This document shows positions 18,450 through 26,492 of a DNA stretch of 64,000 nucleotides, piece after piece (position 1 is the first letter of the stretch; each line of letters starts with the position of its first letter). The translations under genes were made by a program, and so were the position numbers. Location: the NCBI RefSeq assembly GCF_007860135.1, contig NZ_SJPV01000002.1, positions 209,055 to 273,054 on the forward strand, in the 5' to 3' direction. The stretch is from Novipirellula artificiosorum. Lineage in GTDB: Bacteria; Planctomycetota; Planctomycetia; Pirellulales; Pirellulaceae. Below the pieces are notes generated by a model. It did no database searches, was not told the DNA's origin, and saw only the letters and a program-made list of their open reading frames with translations.

Positions 18450-18829
18450 GATTCACTCCGTTTCTCTTTGAGGGGAGAACTGTCTTTTGCTAACCGCTCC
18501 AATTCAGCGATGTCATCGTCCGACAGTTTTTCGGATTGGACGAGATTGAACAGCAGAGTTCGCGTCGAACCTTCACAGAATTGGTCCGCCAGTTCACGGA
18601 GCATGCTGCGGAACGCGCGATTGCGATGCGTTCTCGCTTTGTAGAAGAACGCCTTGCCGACTTGCCGCCGCGAGACGTGCCCTTTGTCGACAAGGATGAC
18701 AAGAACCGACCGCAAGGCCGGGTTCTTGATCTCGCGAGGGAACACCGCCTGGATTTCGGCCGGCTTCAATTCGCCATGCTCCCAAAGAATCTGCATGACT
18801 TCGAGTTCGCCAGCAGTGAACTGCGACAT
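18446..18829 (-). CDS. BlaI/MecI-family transcriptional repressor
   Basis: 127-residue winged-helix regulator of the BlaI/MecI/CopY family. The start (MSQFTAGELEVMQILWEHGE) and the recognition region (NPALRSVLVILVDKGHVSRR) follow the family closely, and the C-terminal part after residue 70 is the dimer-forming, protease-sensitive segment (LRELADQFCEGSTRTLLFNL). It should repress its own operon until the partner M56 peptidase cleaves it. It is coupled to that gene by a 4-base overlap. Palindromes just upstream are candidate operators. No beta-lactamase is in the window, so resistance is not implied. Confidence 0.9.
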   Translation of the reverse strand: MSQFTAGELEVMQILWEHGELKPAEIQAVFPREIKNPALRSVLVILVDKGHVSRRQVGKAFFYKARTHRNRAFRSMLRELADQFCEGSTRTLLFNLVQSEKLSDDDIAELERLAKDSSPLKEKRSES

Positions 18830-18856
18830 ACTTGGCTCCTGTGTGACAAGGCAGCT

Positions 18857-18918
18857 GATGTGCAGATTCTCCTACACATTCAGCCTGCGGTCAACCCGCA
18901 ATGTGCAGAAGAATCTGC
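18857..18918 (-). promoter_or_regulatory. Candidate BlaI operators upstream of blaI/M56
   Basis: Two related palindromic elements lie 28-90 bases before the repressor start. One is a perfect inverted repeat, TGCAGA-agaa-TCTGCA, at 18903-18918. The other is bounded by ATGTG (18857-18861) and CACAT (18874-18878) and shares the TGTGCAGA core. Paired dyads ahead of blaI genes are the usual autoregulatory operators; assignment here rests on position and symmetry. Confidence 0.45.
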
Positions 18919-18982
18919 ATTTCTGGAAAAGAATGCCCCTGAAGCGGCATCACGGGGCAGTACTCGTGACAGGGTGCCGAGA

Positions 18983-20992
18983 TTACGGATTCGCGTTTGG
19001 CCCCATGGATGCGTCAAGCTGGAAAACCTGCCCGTCAACCACGGTCGCCCTGCCTCCCTCTGCAAACAGCTCAATTCGATCGCTGCTCGCACTCGGAAAA
19101 ATGAGGTCGGTGAGGACGGTTTCCCCCTCACCTCCAAACACCTCAACGCTGCACCGATCGACGAGCAGTCGGAGCCGCACTTGCCCGTTCGGGTCGAGCC
19201 CGAGTGGCCCAGCGTGCTTGCCCGAAAAATCCTGGTGAAACTTCACATTGCCCGATTGGGTCCGATCCACGCTCAGCGACTCGGTAGCCATGTCGTAGCC
19301 AATCTCGGTTTGTTCGTGATCCCCCTTCAGCACTCGGACACCGAACCTACGAGCCGTGCCAGGATCGATCACGAGCATCAGATCCAGTTGCTGGCCGCGC
19401 GCGCTGAGAGTGGTATCCCCATCCTCGATTTCCATGTTCGAGATCAGCATCGGTTCCTTCCGCAGTGACTCAATCGACGCGACGGGGCGTTGGCACAGAC
19501 GCAACTGGTCGCCGATGCGCCGAAGGCTCAACTCTCGCGGAACCGACATCGCACTTCGCCACGGGTAGGTTGGGTTCAGTGCCGTCGACCAATTGTTCAT
19601 CCATCCGACCCAGACCCGACGTCCATCGTCGCGAGGCAAATTGGAATAAGTCACCGGAGCGTAGAAATCTCGACCATAGTCAACCCATTTCGAGTCGGTC
19701 GAGTCCGCTCGAAACGTCTGGCCATCAAACATGCCCGTAAAGTACTCGCCACCGGAACCTCCCGCGACGGCACCGTTTCCCATATCGGCCTCCAACACCC
19801 AACGTGTATGCCCAGGTTCATTTTCGATCGGCAGCTCGAACAAATCAGGACATTCCCAGTTGGATTTGGAACGAACGCCTGCGGGACCAAACTCACTGAG
19901 CAGGGACCAGTTCTTCAAATCGGGGGAAGCGTAGAACTGCAATCGTTTTTCACGTGCCAGCGAGACCACCATGCACCACTTTTGCGAGGGCGGGTGCCAA
20001 AACACCTTAGGATCACGGAAGTCCTTCTTGCCCAGATCGATGACGGGATTCTCTCCATACTTGGTCCATGTTCGTCCACGATCATTGCTGTATGCGATGT
20101 CTTGCGTCTCACGTTCATCGCTGTGCCCGGTGTAAATGGCGATCATCGGTGGTTCGTCGCCTGTTCCAAAACCGCTGGTGTTGTTGTGATCGATGATGCA
20201 GCTACCCGAATAAACCATCACTCCGTTTTCTTCGTACATTGCAATGGGCAGGTGTTCCCAATGGAACATGTCTTTGCTAACCGCGTGTCCCCAACTCATG
20301 TGTCCCCAGACGTTGCCGAGCGGATTGTGCTGGTAAAACAAGTGGTACTCACCGCCAAAGTAGGTCAAACCATTCGGATCGTTCATCCAATTTAGTTCCG
20401 GAGTAAAATGGAAACCGGGACGGAACGGTTCTTGGAAATAGTCTGCTGAACTCCGGTATTCCTCGATGCGCCAAACTCCGGTGCCCGCGCGAGGGGATTC
20501 ACTTTGCAGGATATGATCGACACAGATATGCCCCCACTCACCGCTGGCGTTATCAAAAATTCGAATTTGCGCGGATTGGCCTTTTAGCCCGGCAACGTCC
20601 CAGCTGTGCCATCGCAAGGTTTCAGAGTTGTCGCCCGTGGCGGTCCGGATCGCTCGACCGTCGACGAGCAACTCTACCGCCGCCTGATTTTCTCGCTGCC
20701 CGTTTGCCTGCTTGCCGCCTCCAACGAGCATCACGATATAGCGCTGAGCGATTTGAAATTCAGCTGACGTCAGTGATCCGACGTCTTCGTCCGAGGTGGC
20801 AAACGAGTTCGCCACGCCGCCACCTCGGTACCCAAGGAAACCGAGAGATTCGCCGCGAGCGGGCCTCGTACCAAAGGCGCTGCCTTCAATCGCCCACCCA
20901 GAATAGGAGTCACCTTCGAAGTCAGCGATGATGACGTCTTGGGCGACCACAGGAACAGCAGCCAGCAACACGAGCAGCAAAACTAGGATCAT
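18983..20992 (-). CDS. Secreted GH32 fructan hydrolase (levanase/inulinase type)
   Basis: Exported glycoside hydrolase of 669 residues. A signal peptide covers about 1-18. Residues 19-180 form a carbohydrate-binding-like beta domain (IIADFEGDSYSGWAIEG), often found before GH32 in planctomycetes. The five-bladed propeller starts at NWMNDPNG with nucleophile D205, has FRDPKV with the transition-state stabiliser D327, and WECPDLF with the acid/base E380. A beta-sandwich follows, ending with a VDRCSVEVFGGEGETV segment. It should cleave beta-fructosyl bonds in levan, inulin or sucrose outside the cytoplasm. It is transcribed toward the BlaI gene but separated by 153 bases containing the candidate operators. 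Confidence 0.92.
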   Translation of the reverse strand: MILVLLLVLLAAVPVVAQDVIIADFEGDSYSGWAIEGSAFGTRPARGESLGFLGYRGGGVANSFATSDEDVGSLTSAEFQIAQRYIVMLVGGGKQANGQRENQAAVELLVDGRAIRTATGDNSETLRWHSWDVAGLKGQSAQIRIFDNASGEWGHICVDHILQSESPRAGTGVWRIEEYRSSADYFQEPFRPGFHFTPELNWMNDPNGLTYFGGEYHLFYQHNPLGNVWGHMSWGHAVSKDMFHWEHLPIAMYEENGVMVYSGSCIIDHNNTSGFGTGDEPPMIAIYTGHSDERETQDIAYSNDRGRTWTKYGENPVIDLGKKDFRDPKVFWHPPSQKWCMVVSLAREKRLQFYASPDLKNWSLLSEFGPAGVRSKSNWECPDLFELPIENEPGHTRWVLEADMGNGAVAGGSGGEYFTGMFDGQTFRADSTDSKWVDYGRDFYAPVTYSNLPRDDGRRVWVGWMNNWSTALNPTYPWRSAMSVPRELSLRRIGDQLRLCQRPVASIESLRKEPMLISNMEIEDGDTTLSARGQQLDLMLVIDPGTARRFGVRVLKGDHEQTEIGYDMATESLSVDRTQSGNVKFHQDFSGKHAGPLGLDPNGQVRLRLLVDRCSVEVFGGEGETVLTDLIFPSASSDRIELFAEGGRATVVDGQVFQLDASMGPNANP

Positions 20993-21406
20993 CGTTCAGG
21001 CCTTTTCTAAGGGCGGCGTGGGCATCTTTTGCGTGCTTCCGCTTGGAGTTCGCTGTATCGGCGGAAAACAAGAATTCTCGGGATCACGGGTCGAGAGCAG
21101 GGTGATGGCAAGCCGAGAGGCGTTAAACCGGCGATTGTACCGTCCTCGCTCAGCTACCGCGAGCTTCCGAGCGGCCACGTCCAGCGGGTTTGAGGGCTTC
21201 TAAACCAACCACAATCTGTCTATCCTCTTAGGCCGTAGCGGGTGTCACGGCGGCACCTAGATAGTGGAATTACGAACACACTCCGTGCAGGGTGCCCCCA
21301 GTTTTTGGGGGCCTGAAGGCGGCTCGGCACGAGTGCGATCACGGCAAAAATGGCTCGGCTGGCGAACGGGGTTTGCCCCGAGCGAACGTTCCCTGAGGAG
21401 AGAATC
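20993..21406. other. Divergent intergenic region between GH32 and amt
   Basis: About 410 bases without a gene, holding the promoters of two divergent genes. A strong GC hairpin lies at 21294-21312 (GCCCCCA, loop, TGGGGGC), about 95 bases before the amt start; it could be a leader hairpin. No riboswitch or nitrogen-regulator site was recognised. Confidence 0.4.
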
Positions 21407-22864
21407 GTGAGTGGTAGAATCTACGTTTGGTTGCTGGCGGCGCTGCTGTCTTGCGTCGTCATTCCCGTCCCCGTTGGCTGGACGCAAGACGCCACGGTTG
21501 GAAACCTGGCTGCCTCCGAGCCGGTCGTTGCCGATACGGTCGAAGCGCCGCTGGACATTGAAGCGGCAATCGCCAACGCGGCGTTGGCCGGGCACAACGC
21601 CTGGATGCTAACCAGCTGTGCCCTGGTGTTGTTCATGACCGCTCCAGGATTGGCGATGTTCTATGGTGGGCTGGTTCGCCGCAAGAACGTTTTGAGCGTC
21701 ATGATGCAGTGCATCTTCTTGATGGGGATGATGACGGTGTTGTGGGCTCTGGTCGGTTACTCCCTTGCATTCGGCGGCTCCGGTCGCTGGCTTGGAAACA
21801 TGGACCACTTGTTCATGAACGGTGTTCAACGCTACTGGGATGACGCGGCCGGTATGCCGGTGACGCCGATCTTTTCTGCAGACATTCCGATTCCGATGCT
21901 CACGCATATGCTGTTCCAAGGCATGTTCTTTATCATCACACCTGCCCTGATCTGTGGTGCCTTTGCCGAGCGAATGAAGTTTAGCGCGATGGTGATCTTC
22001 TCGATGCTGTGGGGCCTGTTGATCTATTGCCCCCTTTGCCATTGGGTTTGGGATGGCGGAATCCTCGCCTATGGTGAAACCGGAATCGCAGGCGGTGCAT
22101 TGGATTTCGCCGGTGGGACGGTCGTCCATATCAGCAGCGGTATCTCGGCATTGGTCGCTGCCATTCTGATCGGTCCCCGGATGGGATACCCGCGTGAGCC
22201 GATTCAACCCCACAATCTGACTTACACCGCACTCGGTGCAGCAATGCTCTGGGTCGGATGGTTCGGATTCAATGCCGGCAGCGAATTGCTGTCCGACGAA
22301 CTAACCAGCAGCGCATTTGCCGTGACGCACTTCTCCGCGGCCGCCGGCGCGCTCGCTTGGGCGTTAACCGAATGGGTCGTGCTTGGGAAACCAACCGTAC
22401 TGGGCGCCAGCAGCGGCGCGGTAGCCGGTTTGGTCTGTATCACACCCGCCGCGGGTTTCGTCCAACCGATGCCAGCGCTGTTGATGGGAGCCCTTGCCGG
22501 AGTCGTTTGCTACATGGCATGTAGCAAGTTGAAGCATGCTCTGCGATACGACGATGCACTCGATGCGTTCGGCGTGCACGGCGTCGGCGGGACCCTCGGC
22601 GCGTTGCTGACCGGGATCTTTGCGACCCGCGCCTGTTGGGATATTGCGGAGGGGCAGCCGCTTGGGCTCATCGAGTCGGGGAGCCCCAGCCTGCTGATCG
22701 GACAGGTGGTCGCCATTTTGATCACCTATGCATTCGCCGGAATCGGTAGTCTGATTCTGCTCAAAGCGATTGATGGCGTGATCGGGCTTCGCGTACACGC
22801 TGAGCACGAACAACGCGGCTTGGACATCATCGATCATGGCGAAGAGGGCTACACGTTCGCCTAA
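21407..22864 (+). CDS. amt: Ammonium transporter (Amt/MEP/Rh family)
   Basis: Inner-membrane ammonium channel of 485 residues. The chosen GTG start has a GAGGAG site 6 bases upstream and gives a signal-peptide-like segment before the mature N-terminus, as is common in Amt proteins. Family landmarks are the LVLFMTAPGLAMFYGGLVRRKN helix, the ICGAFAERMKF helix, FAGGTVVHISSG, a WVGWFGFNAGSEL segment and DAFGVHGVGGTLGALLTG, including both pore histidines (in VVHISSG and GVHGVGG). Eleven membrane helices are expected. It takes up ammonium from outside. No glnK/glnB gene accompanies it in this window. A strong terminator follows 50 bases after the stop. Confidence 0.95.
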   Translation: MSGRIYVWLLAALLSCVVIPVPVGWTQDATVGNLAASEPVVADTVEAPLDIEAAIANAALAGHNAWMLTSCALVLFMTAPGLAMFYGGLVRRKNVLSVMMQCIFLMGMMTVLWALVGYSLAFGGSGRWLGNMDHLFMNGVQRYWDDAAGMPVTPIFSADIPIPMLTHMLFQGMFFIITPALICGAFAERMKFSAMVIFSMLWGLLIYCPLCHWVWDGGILAYGETGIAGGALDFAGGTVVHISSGISALVAAILIGPRMGYPREPIQPHNLTYTALGAAMLWVGWFGFNAGSELLSDELTSSAFAVTHFSAAAGALAWALTEWVVLGKPTVLGASSGAVAGLVCITPAAGFVQPMPALLMGALAGVVCYMACSKLKHALRYDDALDAFGVHGVGGTLGALLTGIFATRACWDIAEGQPLGLIESGSPSLLIGQVVAILITYAFAGIGSLILLKAIDGVIGLRVHAEHEQRGLDIIDHGEEGYTFA

Positions 22865-22914
22865 GATGAAGCCGTAGCATATTGCCAGCAATGGTTTTTT
22901 GAAAGAAACCCTCC

Positions 22915-22946
22915 ATCCCGCGAGTTCGTCTCGCGGGATTTTTTTT
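22915..22946 (+). terminator. Rho-independent terminator of amt
   Basis: Perfect 10-base stem ATCCCGCGAG (22915-22924) and CTCGCGGGAT (22930-22939) with a 5-base loop, followed by eight T residues. It lies 50 bases after the amt stop codon. Confidence 0.95.
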
Positions 22947-23135
22947 GCAAAAACGTGGCGTGAAACAGGAAAAAAACTAAAGTAACGGAGCTTTCTGTTC
23001 CATTGCCCTTGCCAAACTCGGCCGGATTCAAGCACCATCGCCGACGCAACGCGACCCCTAAGGAAACGAGCATGGATGCACGAATCCTAGCCGCGTCGCA
23101 GAACACTACCCCAAACGTCCATGGAGGGACGCCTG

Positions 23136-24503
23136 GTGAATCGAAATTGTATCGCAGCTGCGACCGCTTTGGTGATTGGCATCTCGTTGGCGTGGCAAGC
23201 CTCCATCGTGCAGGCTTCACCATCCAATGCCATCTTGCGCAATGCCATCTTGATTGACTTCTCGTCATCGACGTGTCCCCCCTGTCGGGCGATGCAACCG
23301 GTGCTGGCACAGCTGGAACAATCCGGTGTTCCGGTTCGGCATGTCGATGTTCAATCCGAACTCGACCTCGCACGTCGATACGGGATCCGTCAAACACCAA
23401 CCTTCGTGGTGGTGGTCGACGGAAAAGAAGCCACTCGGTTGGTTGGCATTCAATCCCTGGCCCAACTGCAATCGGCGCTTACGGTTTCCCCCGCTGGCCT
23501 CCCAATCGACACGGGGTCTCAGTCGAGACCACTCGCTCACAATCCCACCCCGCAAACACGACTGGCGCCAATGGGGGCGGCGGCTTTCAGTTCAAGTTTG
23601 ACCGCGTCAGCGGCAACCGCCGAGGCGATGCCCAGCGTCAGTGTTGCCGATGCAGTTGAACGAGCCCAAGCCGCGACGGTTCGCTTGCGAGTCTACGACG
23701 GGAAAGGCTACGGAGCGGGTACAGGAACCATCGTCGATACGCACGGCGACGAAGCACTTGTGCTGACCTGCGGACACCTGTTCCGCGAAACGAAGGGTCA
23801 AGGAAAAATTGAAGTCGACTTGTTCGTCGGTGGCGAGGTACGTACCGTGATCGGCCAGGTGATTGATTATGATGCGGAAGACCGAGACATCGCATTGGTC
23901 GCGATCCGCCCCGGCTTTGCCATTCAGCCTGTGCGAGTGATCGGAGCGAACGAGAAGGTCCAAAATGGTCAAACCGCCTTCAGTTTTGGGTGTGACCGCG
24001 GTGACGATCCTTCACGGCGAGACACACGCATTACGGGAATCGACAAATACGATCAACACCTCGGTGTTTCGAACCTTGAAATCCAAGGCGCCCCGATCGA
24101 TGGTCGTAGCGGCGGCGGGCTGTTCGACGCATCCGGCTGTTTGATCGGTGTTTGCAACGCTGCCGATTACAAAGGCGATGTTGGGATCTACGCCGGCCCT
24201 GGTACGATCCACTGGCAATTTGACCGCGCGAATCTGTCGAAACTCTATCAGGAGCCGAGTGGCATGTTGGCTGCTCAGAACGCGGCACCACCGCAGCGGA
24301 TCGCGAGTTTGCCGAACCACGCAGTCGCTCCCGCAAGCCTACCTGCATCCGCAATGCAGCCATCGGCCCTTACGGTCAACCCGAACCAGGAAGTGATCAT
24401 CATCATTCGCAATCGCGACAACCCCTCTGGCCCCTCCAAGGTGATGACGGTTGCCGAGCCAACAACCGAATTCATGCAAATGGTGGAAGGCTACGCACGC
24501 TAG
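23136..24503 (+). CDS. Exported thioredoxin-trypsin fusion protein
   Basis: 455-residue exported protein with two catalytic folds. A signal peptide covers about 1-28. A thioredoxin-like domain (about 32-115) contains STCPPC (C47, C50) and the cis-proline segment RQTPTFVVV. After a low-complexity linker a trypsin-like serine protease domain (about 168-365) shows LTCGHLF (H214), AEDRDIAL (D251) and DGRSGGGLF (S325), a complete triad. The tail is rich in alanine and proline. Both domains should work in the periplasm; the natural substrate is unknown. The GTG start at 23136 is supported by GGAGGG 7 bases upstream; the ATG at 23121 contains that site and is therefore unlikely. Preceded by the amt terminator, so it has its own promoter. 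Confidence 0.8.
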   Translation: MNRNCIAAATALVIGISLAWQASIVQASPSNAILRNAILIDFSSSTCPPCRAMQPVLAQLEQSGVPVRHVDVQSELDLARRYGIRQTPTFVVVVDGKEATRLVGIQSLAQLQSALTVSPAGLPIDTGSQSRPLAHNPTPQTRLAPMGAAAFSSSLTASAATAEAMPSVSVADAVERAQAATVRLRVYDGKGYGAGTGTIVDTHGDEALVLTCGHLFRETKGQGKIEVDLFVGGEVRTVIGQVIDYDAEDRDIALVAIRPGFAIQPVRVIGANEKVQNGQTAFSFGCDRGDDPSRRDTRITGIDKYDQHLGVSNLEIQGAPIDGRSGGGLFDASGCLIGVCNAADYKGDVGIYAGPGTIHWQFDRANLSKLYQEPSGMLAAQNAAPPQRIASLPNHAVAPASLPASAMQPSALTVNPNQEVIIIIRNRDNPSGPSKVMTVAEPTTEFMQMVEGYAR

Positions 24504-24515
24504 CCCGGGTTATTC

Positions 24516-24586
24516 GTTGGAGTGGTAGGCTTTAGCCGATTGCGTGCTGGACCCTTGCTGAATCGGCTAAAGCCTACGACTCCAAC
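24516..24586. repeat. 26-bp near-perfect inverted repeat (REP/MITE-like)
   Basis: Arms at 24516-24541 and 24561-24586 match at 25 of 26 positions around a 19-base loop; the core is TAGGCTTTAGCCGATT. It lies 12 bases after the stop of the thioredoxin-trypsin gene and before the convergent AAA gene. There is no T run, so it is not a classical terminator, although it could stop or protect both transcripts. The long arms suggest a mobile palindromic element. Confidence 0.85.
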
Positions 24587-24612
24587 GTGCCCTGCTGGGG
24601 AGTTCATCTCCC

Positions 24613-26406
24613 CTACTTCACCACCACATCCTTGGCGCCATCCGCTTCGTCGGATTTTCCATTTTCCGGTTTAGGGAGTTCCAAGACCGGTTCTCCCCAA
24701 TCCGCTGCGAACTTCTCGTTACAGCTTTCGCACTTGATCGTGGTCCCCAGCATGGCATCGTCGATCACCACCGATTGCTGGCAGTGGCTGCAGTGGACGC
24801 GGACGTTTCCCTTCTCACCGGCCATCGCCGTAAGATGTTCTTGTGTGATGTCGGCCACTTCGATGTCAACCGGTTGAAGGGTCGTCAAAAGATCGCGGCT
24901 CACCTCCGTCATGACCGCCAATCGATTCGCCAAACGCCGAACACTGCGTTCAAAGCTATTTCTTGCCGTCCGTCCGTTGCCGAAGTGGCGATCGCGATTG
25001 ATGTAAAGGTAGGTGAAACCGCGCAGCAACCGACGTCGTGATTCGGTAGGAATCGAGTACTTGGATTTCTTTGCGATCAATTCAAAAATCCGGCACAACG
25101 CTTCAGGTGGATAATCATCAAAGTGCATCGTCGTTCCGACCCGCGAACTGAGACCCGGATTGCTGCGAATCATTTTTCGCATTTCGACGGGGTAGCCCGC
25201 CAAAATGACGATCAGCCGATCGCGTTGATCTTCCATCCGCTTGAGCAGCGTTTGCACCGCTTCGCGGCCATACTGATCTTGCCCGTTTTCGTCGATCAAC
25301 GTGTAGGCTTCGTCGATAAACAACACACCATCGAGAGCTTCATCGATCTTGGCATTGGTCTTGGGGCCGGTTTGCCCGGCGTATTCCGCGACCAATCCGC
25401 TACGGTCGGTTTCCACCAAATGGCCTTTGTCCAAAATGCCGAGCGCCCCATAAATGTCTGCGATGATCCGAGCCACGGTGGTCTTTCCCGTCCCCGGATT
25501 TCCCACAAACGCCATGTGTAAACTTGGCCGAGTCGTCGGCAAGCCTTCTTTTTCGCGTCTCGCTTCCATCTTTAGAAAATTGGTCAAGGTCTGGATCTGG
25601 TCCTTGATCGCGTGCAGCCCGATCAACTGATCAAGCTTCTGCCGTGCTTCGGCCAGTCGCTGTTCGGGCGTGCGATCGTCAACCGGTTCCAGATCCGGCG
25701 ACGTTGCCTTGGCATCGGTCCGCGGCGCCGGCGCTGCACCCGGACCAGGCGTCGGAGTGGGCTTCTCGGCTGCCGCGACTCCCGCTCCTTCGCGAAGCCG
25801 CTTGGCCTCCGCTCGCAGCCAAACGAGTGCATCGCGAGCGTTATCGGTGTCCGCTTGGCTGTTGTGCTCCACAACCGGCACGCTGCCGAGCTCCTTCATC
25901 TGTTCTCGCATCGAGTCCAAGTTCGAATTGTCGGCGACACTCATGTCCCCATCGACCGACGCGAGCAGATTCGCCATCCTCATCACCAACGTCTCCAGTT
26001 CACCCCAACGGTCTCGAATCGCAGCAATTTCTACGAACGGGCGAACCAAATCGGACCACTGGAATTCTTTGGATGCGGTGACCAACCAATCGACTGCTTC
26101 GTGCAGTTGGTTGCCCATCACCGATTTGCCCCACAAGTGCTCGAGCAAGACACGCCCCAGTTGGCGTTGCTCCATCGATCGACTGCTGGCGTCCGGAACG
26201 ACGGCGGAAAAAACCTTCATCAACAGCCCTTGATGCAAATCATCCATTTGACTTGCGATCGAATGGGCGTCGGGTTCCTCGCCAAGCCAACCGTAGCTGC
26301 CCCGGATCAACTTGCCACTTTCGATGTACAGCGACTTTGTTTCATTCAGCGTTTCGCGATACAAGCGAATCGATTCGATAATTTGAGCATCGGTAAGTCG
26401 TGACAT
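24613..26406 (-). CDS. CbxX/CfqX-type AAA ATPase with C-terminal zinc ribbon
   Basis: Cytoplasmic AAA+ ATPase of 597 residues. The first 200 residues are alpha-helical and unrecognised; 215-245 is a proline/alanine-rich linker. The ATPase domain starts at LDQLIGLHAIKDQI, with Walker A GNPGTGKT at 302-309, Walker B VLFIDEAY around 361-368, and the CbxX/SpoVK-like pore segment EYAGQTGPKT. A C-terminal CxxC...CxxC zinc ribbon follows around 545-575 (VHCSHCQQ, IKCESCNEKF). Relatives remodel RuBisCO or act in secretion and sporulation; here no such target is adjacent, so the client is unknown. The gene is monocistronic by spacing. Confidence 0.85.
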   Translation of the reverse strand: MSRLTDAQIIESIRLYRETLNETKSLYIESGKLIRGSYGWLGEEPDAHSIASQMDDLHQGLLMKVFSAVVPDASSRSMEQRQLGRVLLEHLWGKSVMGNQLHEAVDWLVTASKEFQWSDLVRPFVEIAAIRDRWGELETLVMRMANLLASVDGDMSVADNSNLDSMREQMKELGSVPVVEHNSQADTDNARDALVWLRAEAKRLREGAGVAAAEKPTPTPGPGAAPAPRTDAKATSPDLEPVDDRTPEQRLAEARQKLDQLIGLHAIKDQIQTLTNFLKMEARREKEGLPTTRPSLHMAFVGNPGTGKTTVARIIADIYGALGILDKGHLVETDRSGLVAEYAGQTGPKTNAKIDEALDGVLFIDEAYTLIDENGQDQYGREAVQTLLKRMEDQRDRLIVILAGYPVEMRKMIRSNPGLSSRVGTTMHFDDYPPEALCRIFELIAKKSKYSIPTESRRRLLRGFTYLYINRDRHFGNGRTARNSFERSVRRLANRLAVMTEVSRDLLTTLQPVDIEVADITQEHLTAMAGEKGNVRVHCSHCQQSVVIDDAMLGTTIKCESCNEKFAADWGEPVLELPKPENGKSDEADGAKDVVVK

Positions 26407-26492
26407 CGCGAGAAGACCAAAGCGAGGAGAGAAGGAAACAGTTCTGCCACCATCTTAGCGAATGCCATTTCGCTCGGCGACAACGGAAAACT

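Noticed and set aside
14316..18829. Beta-lactam resistance operon
   Set aside because: BlaI and an M56 peptidase are present, but there is no penicillin-binding sensor domain and no beta-lactamase gene; the pair is a general signalling module.
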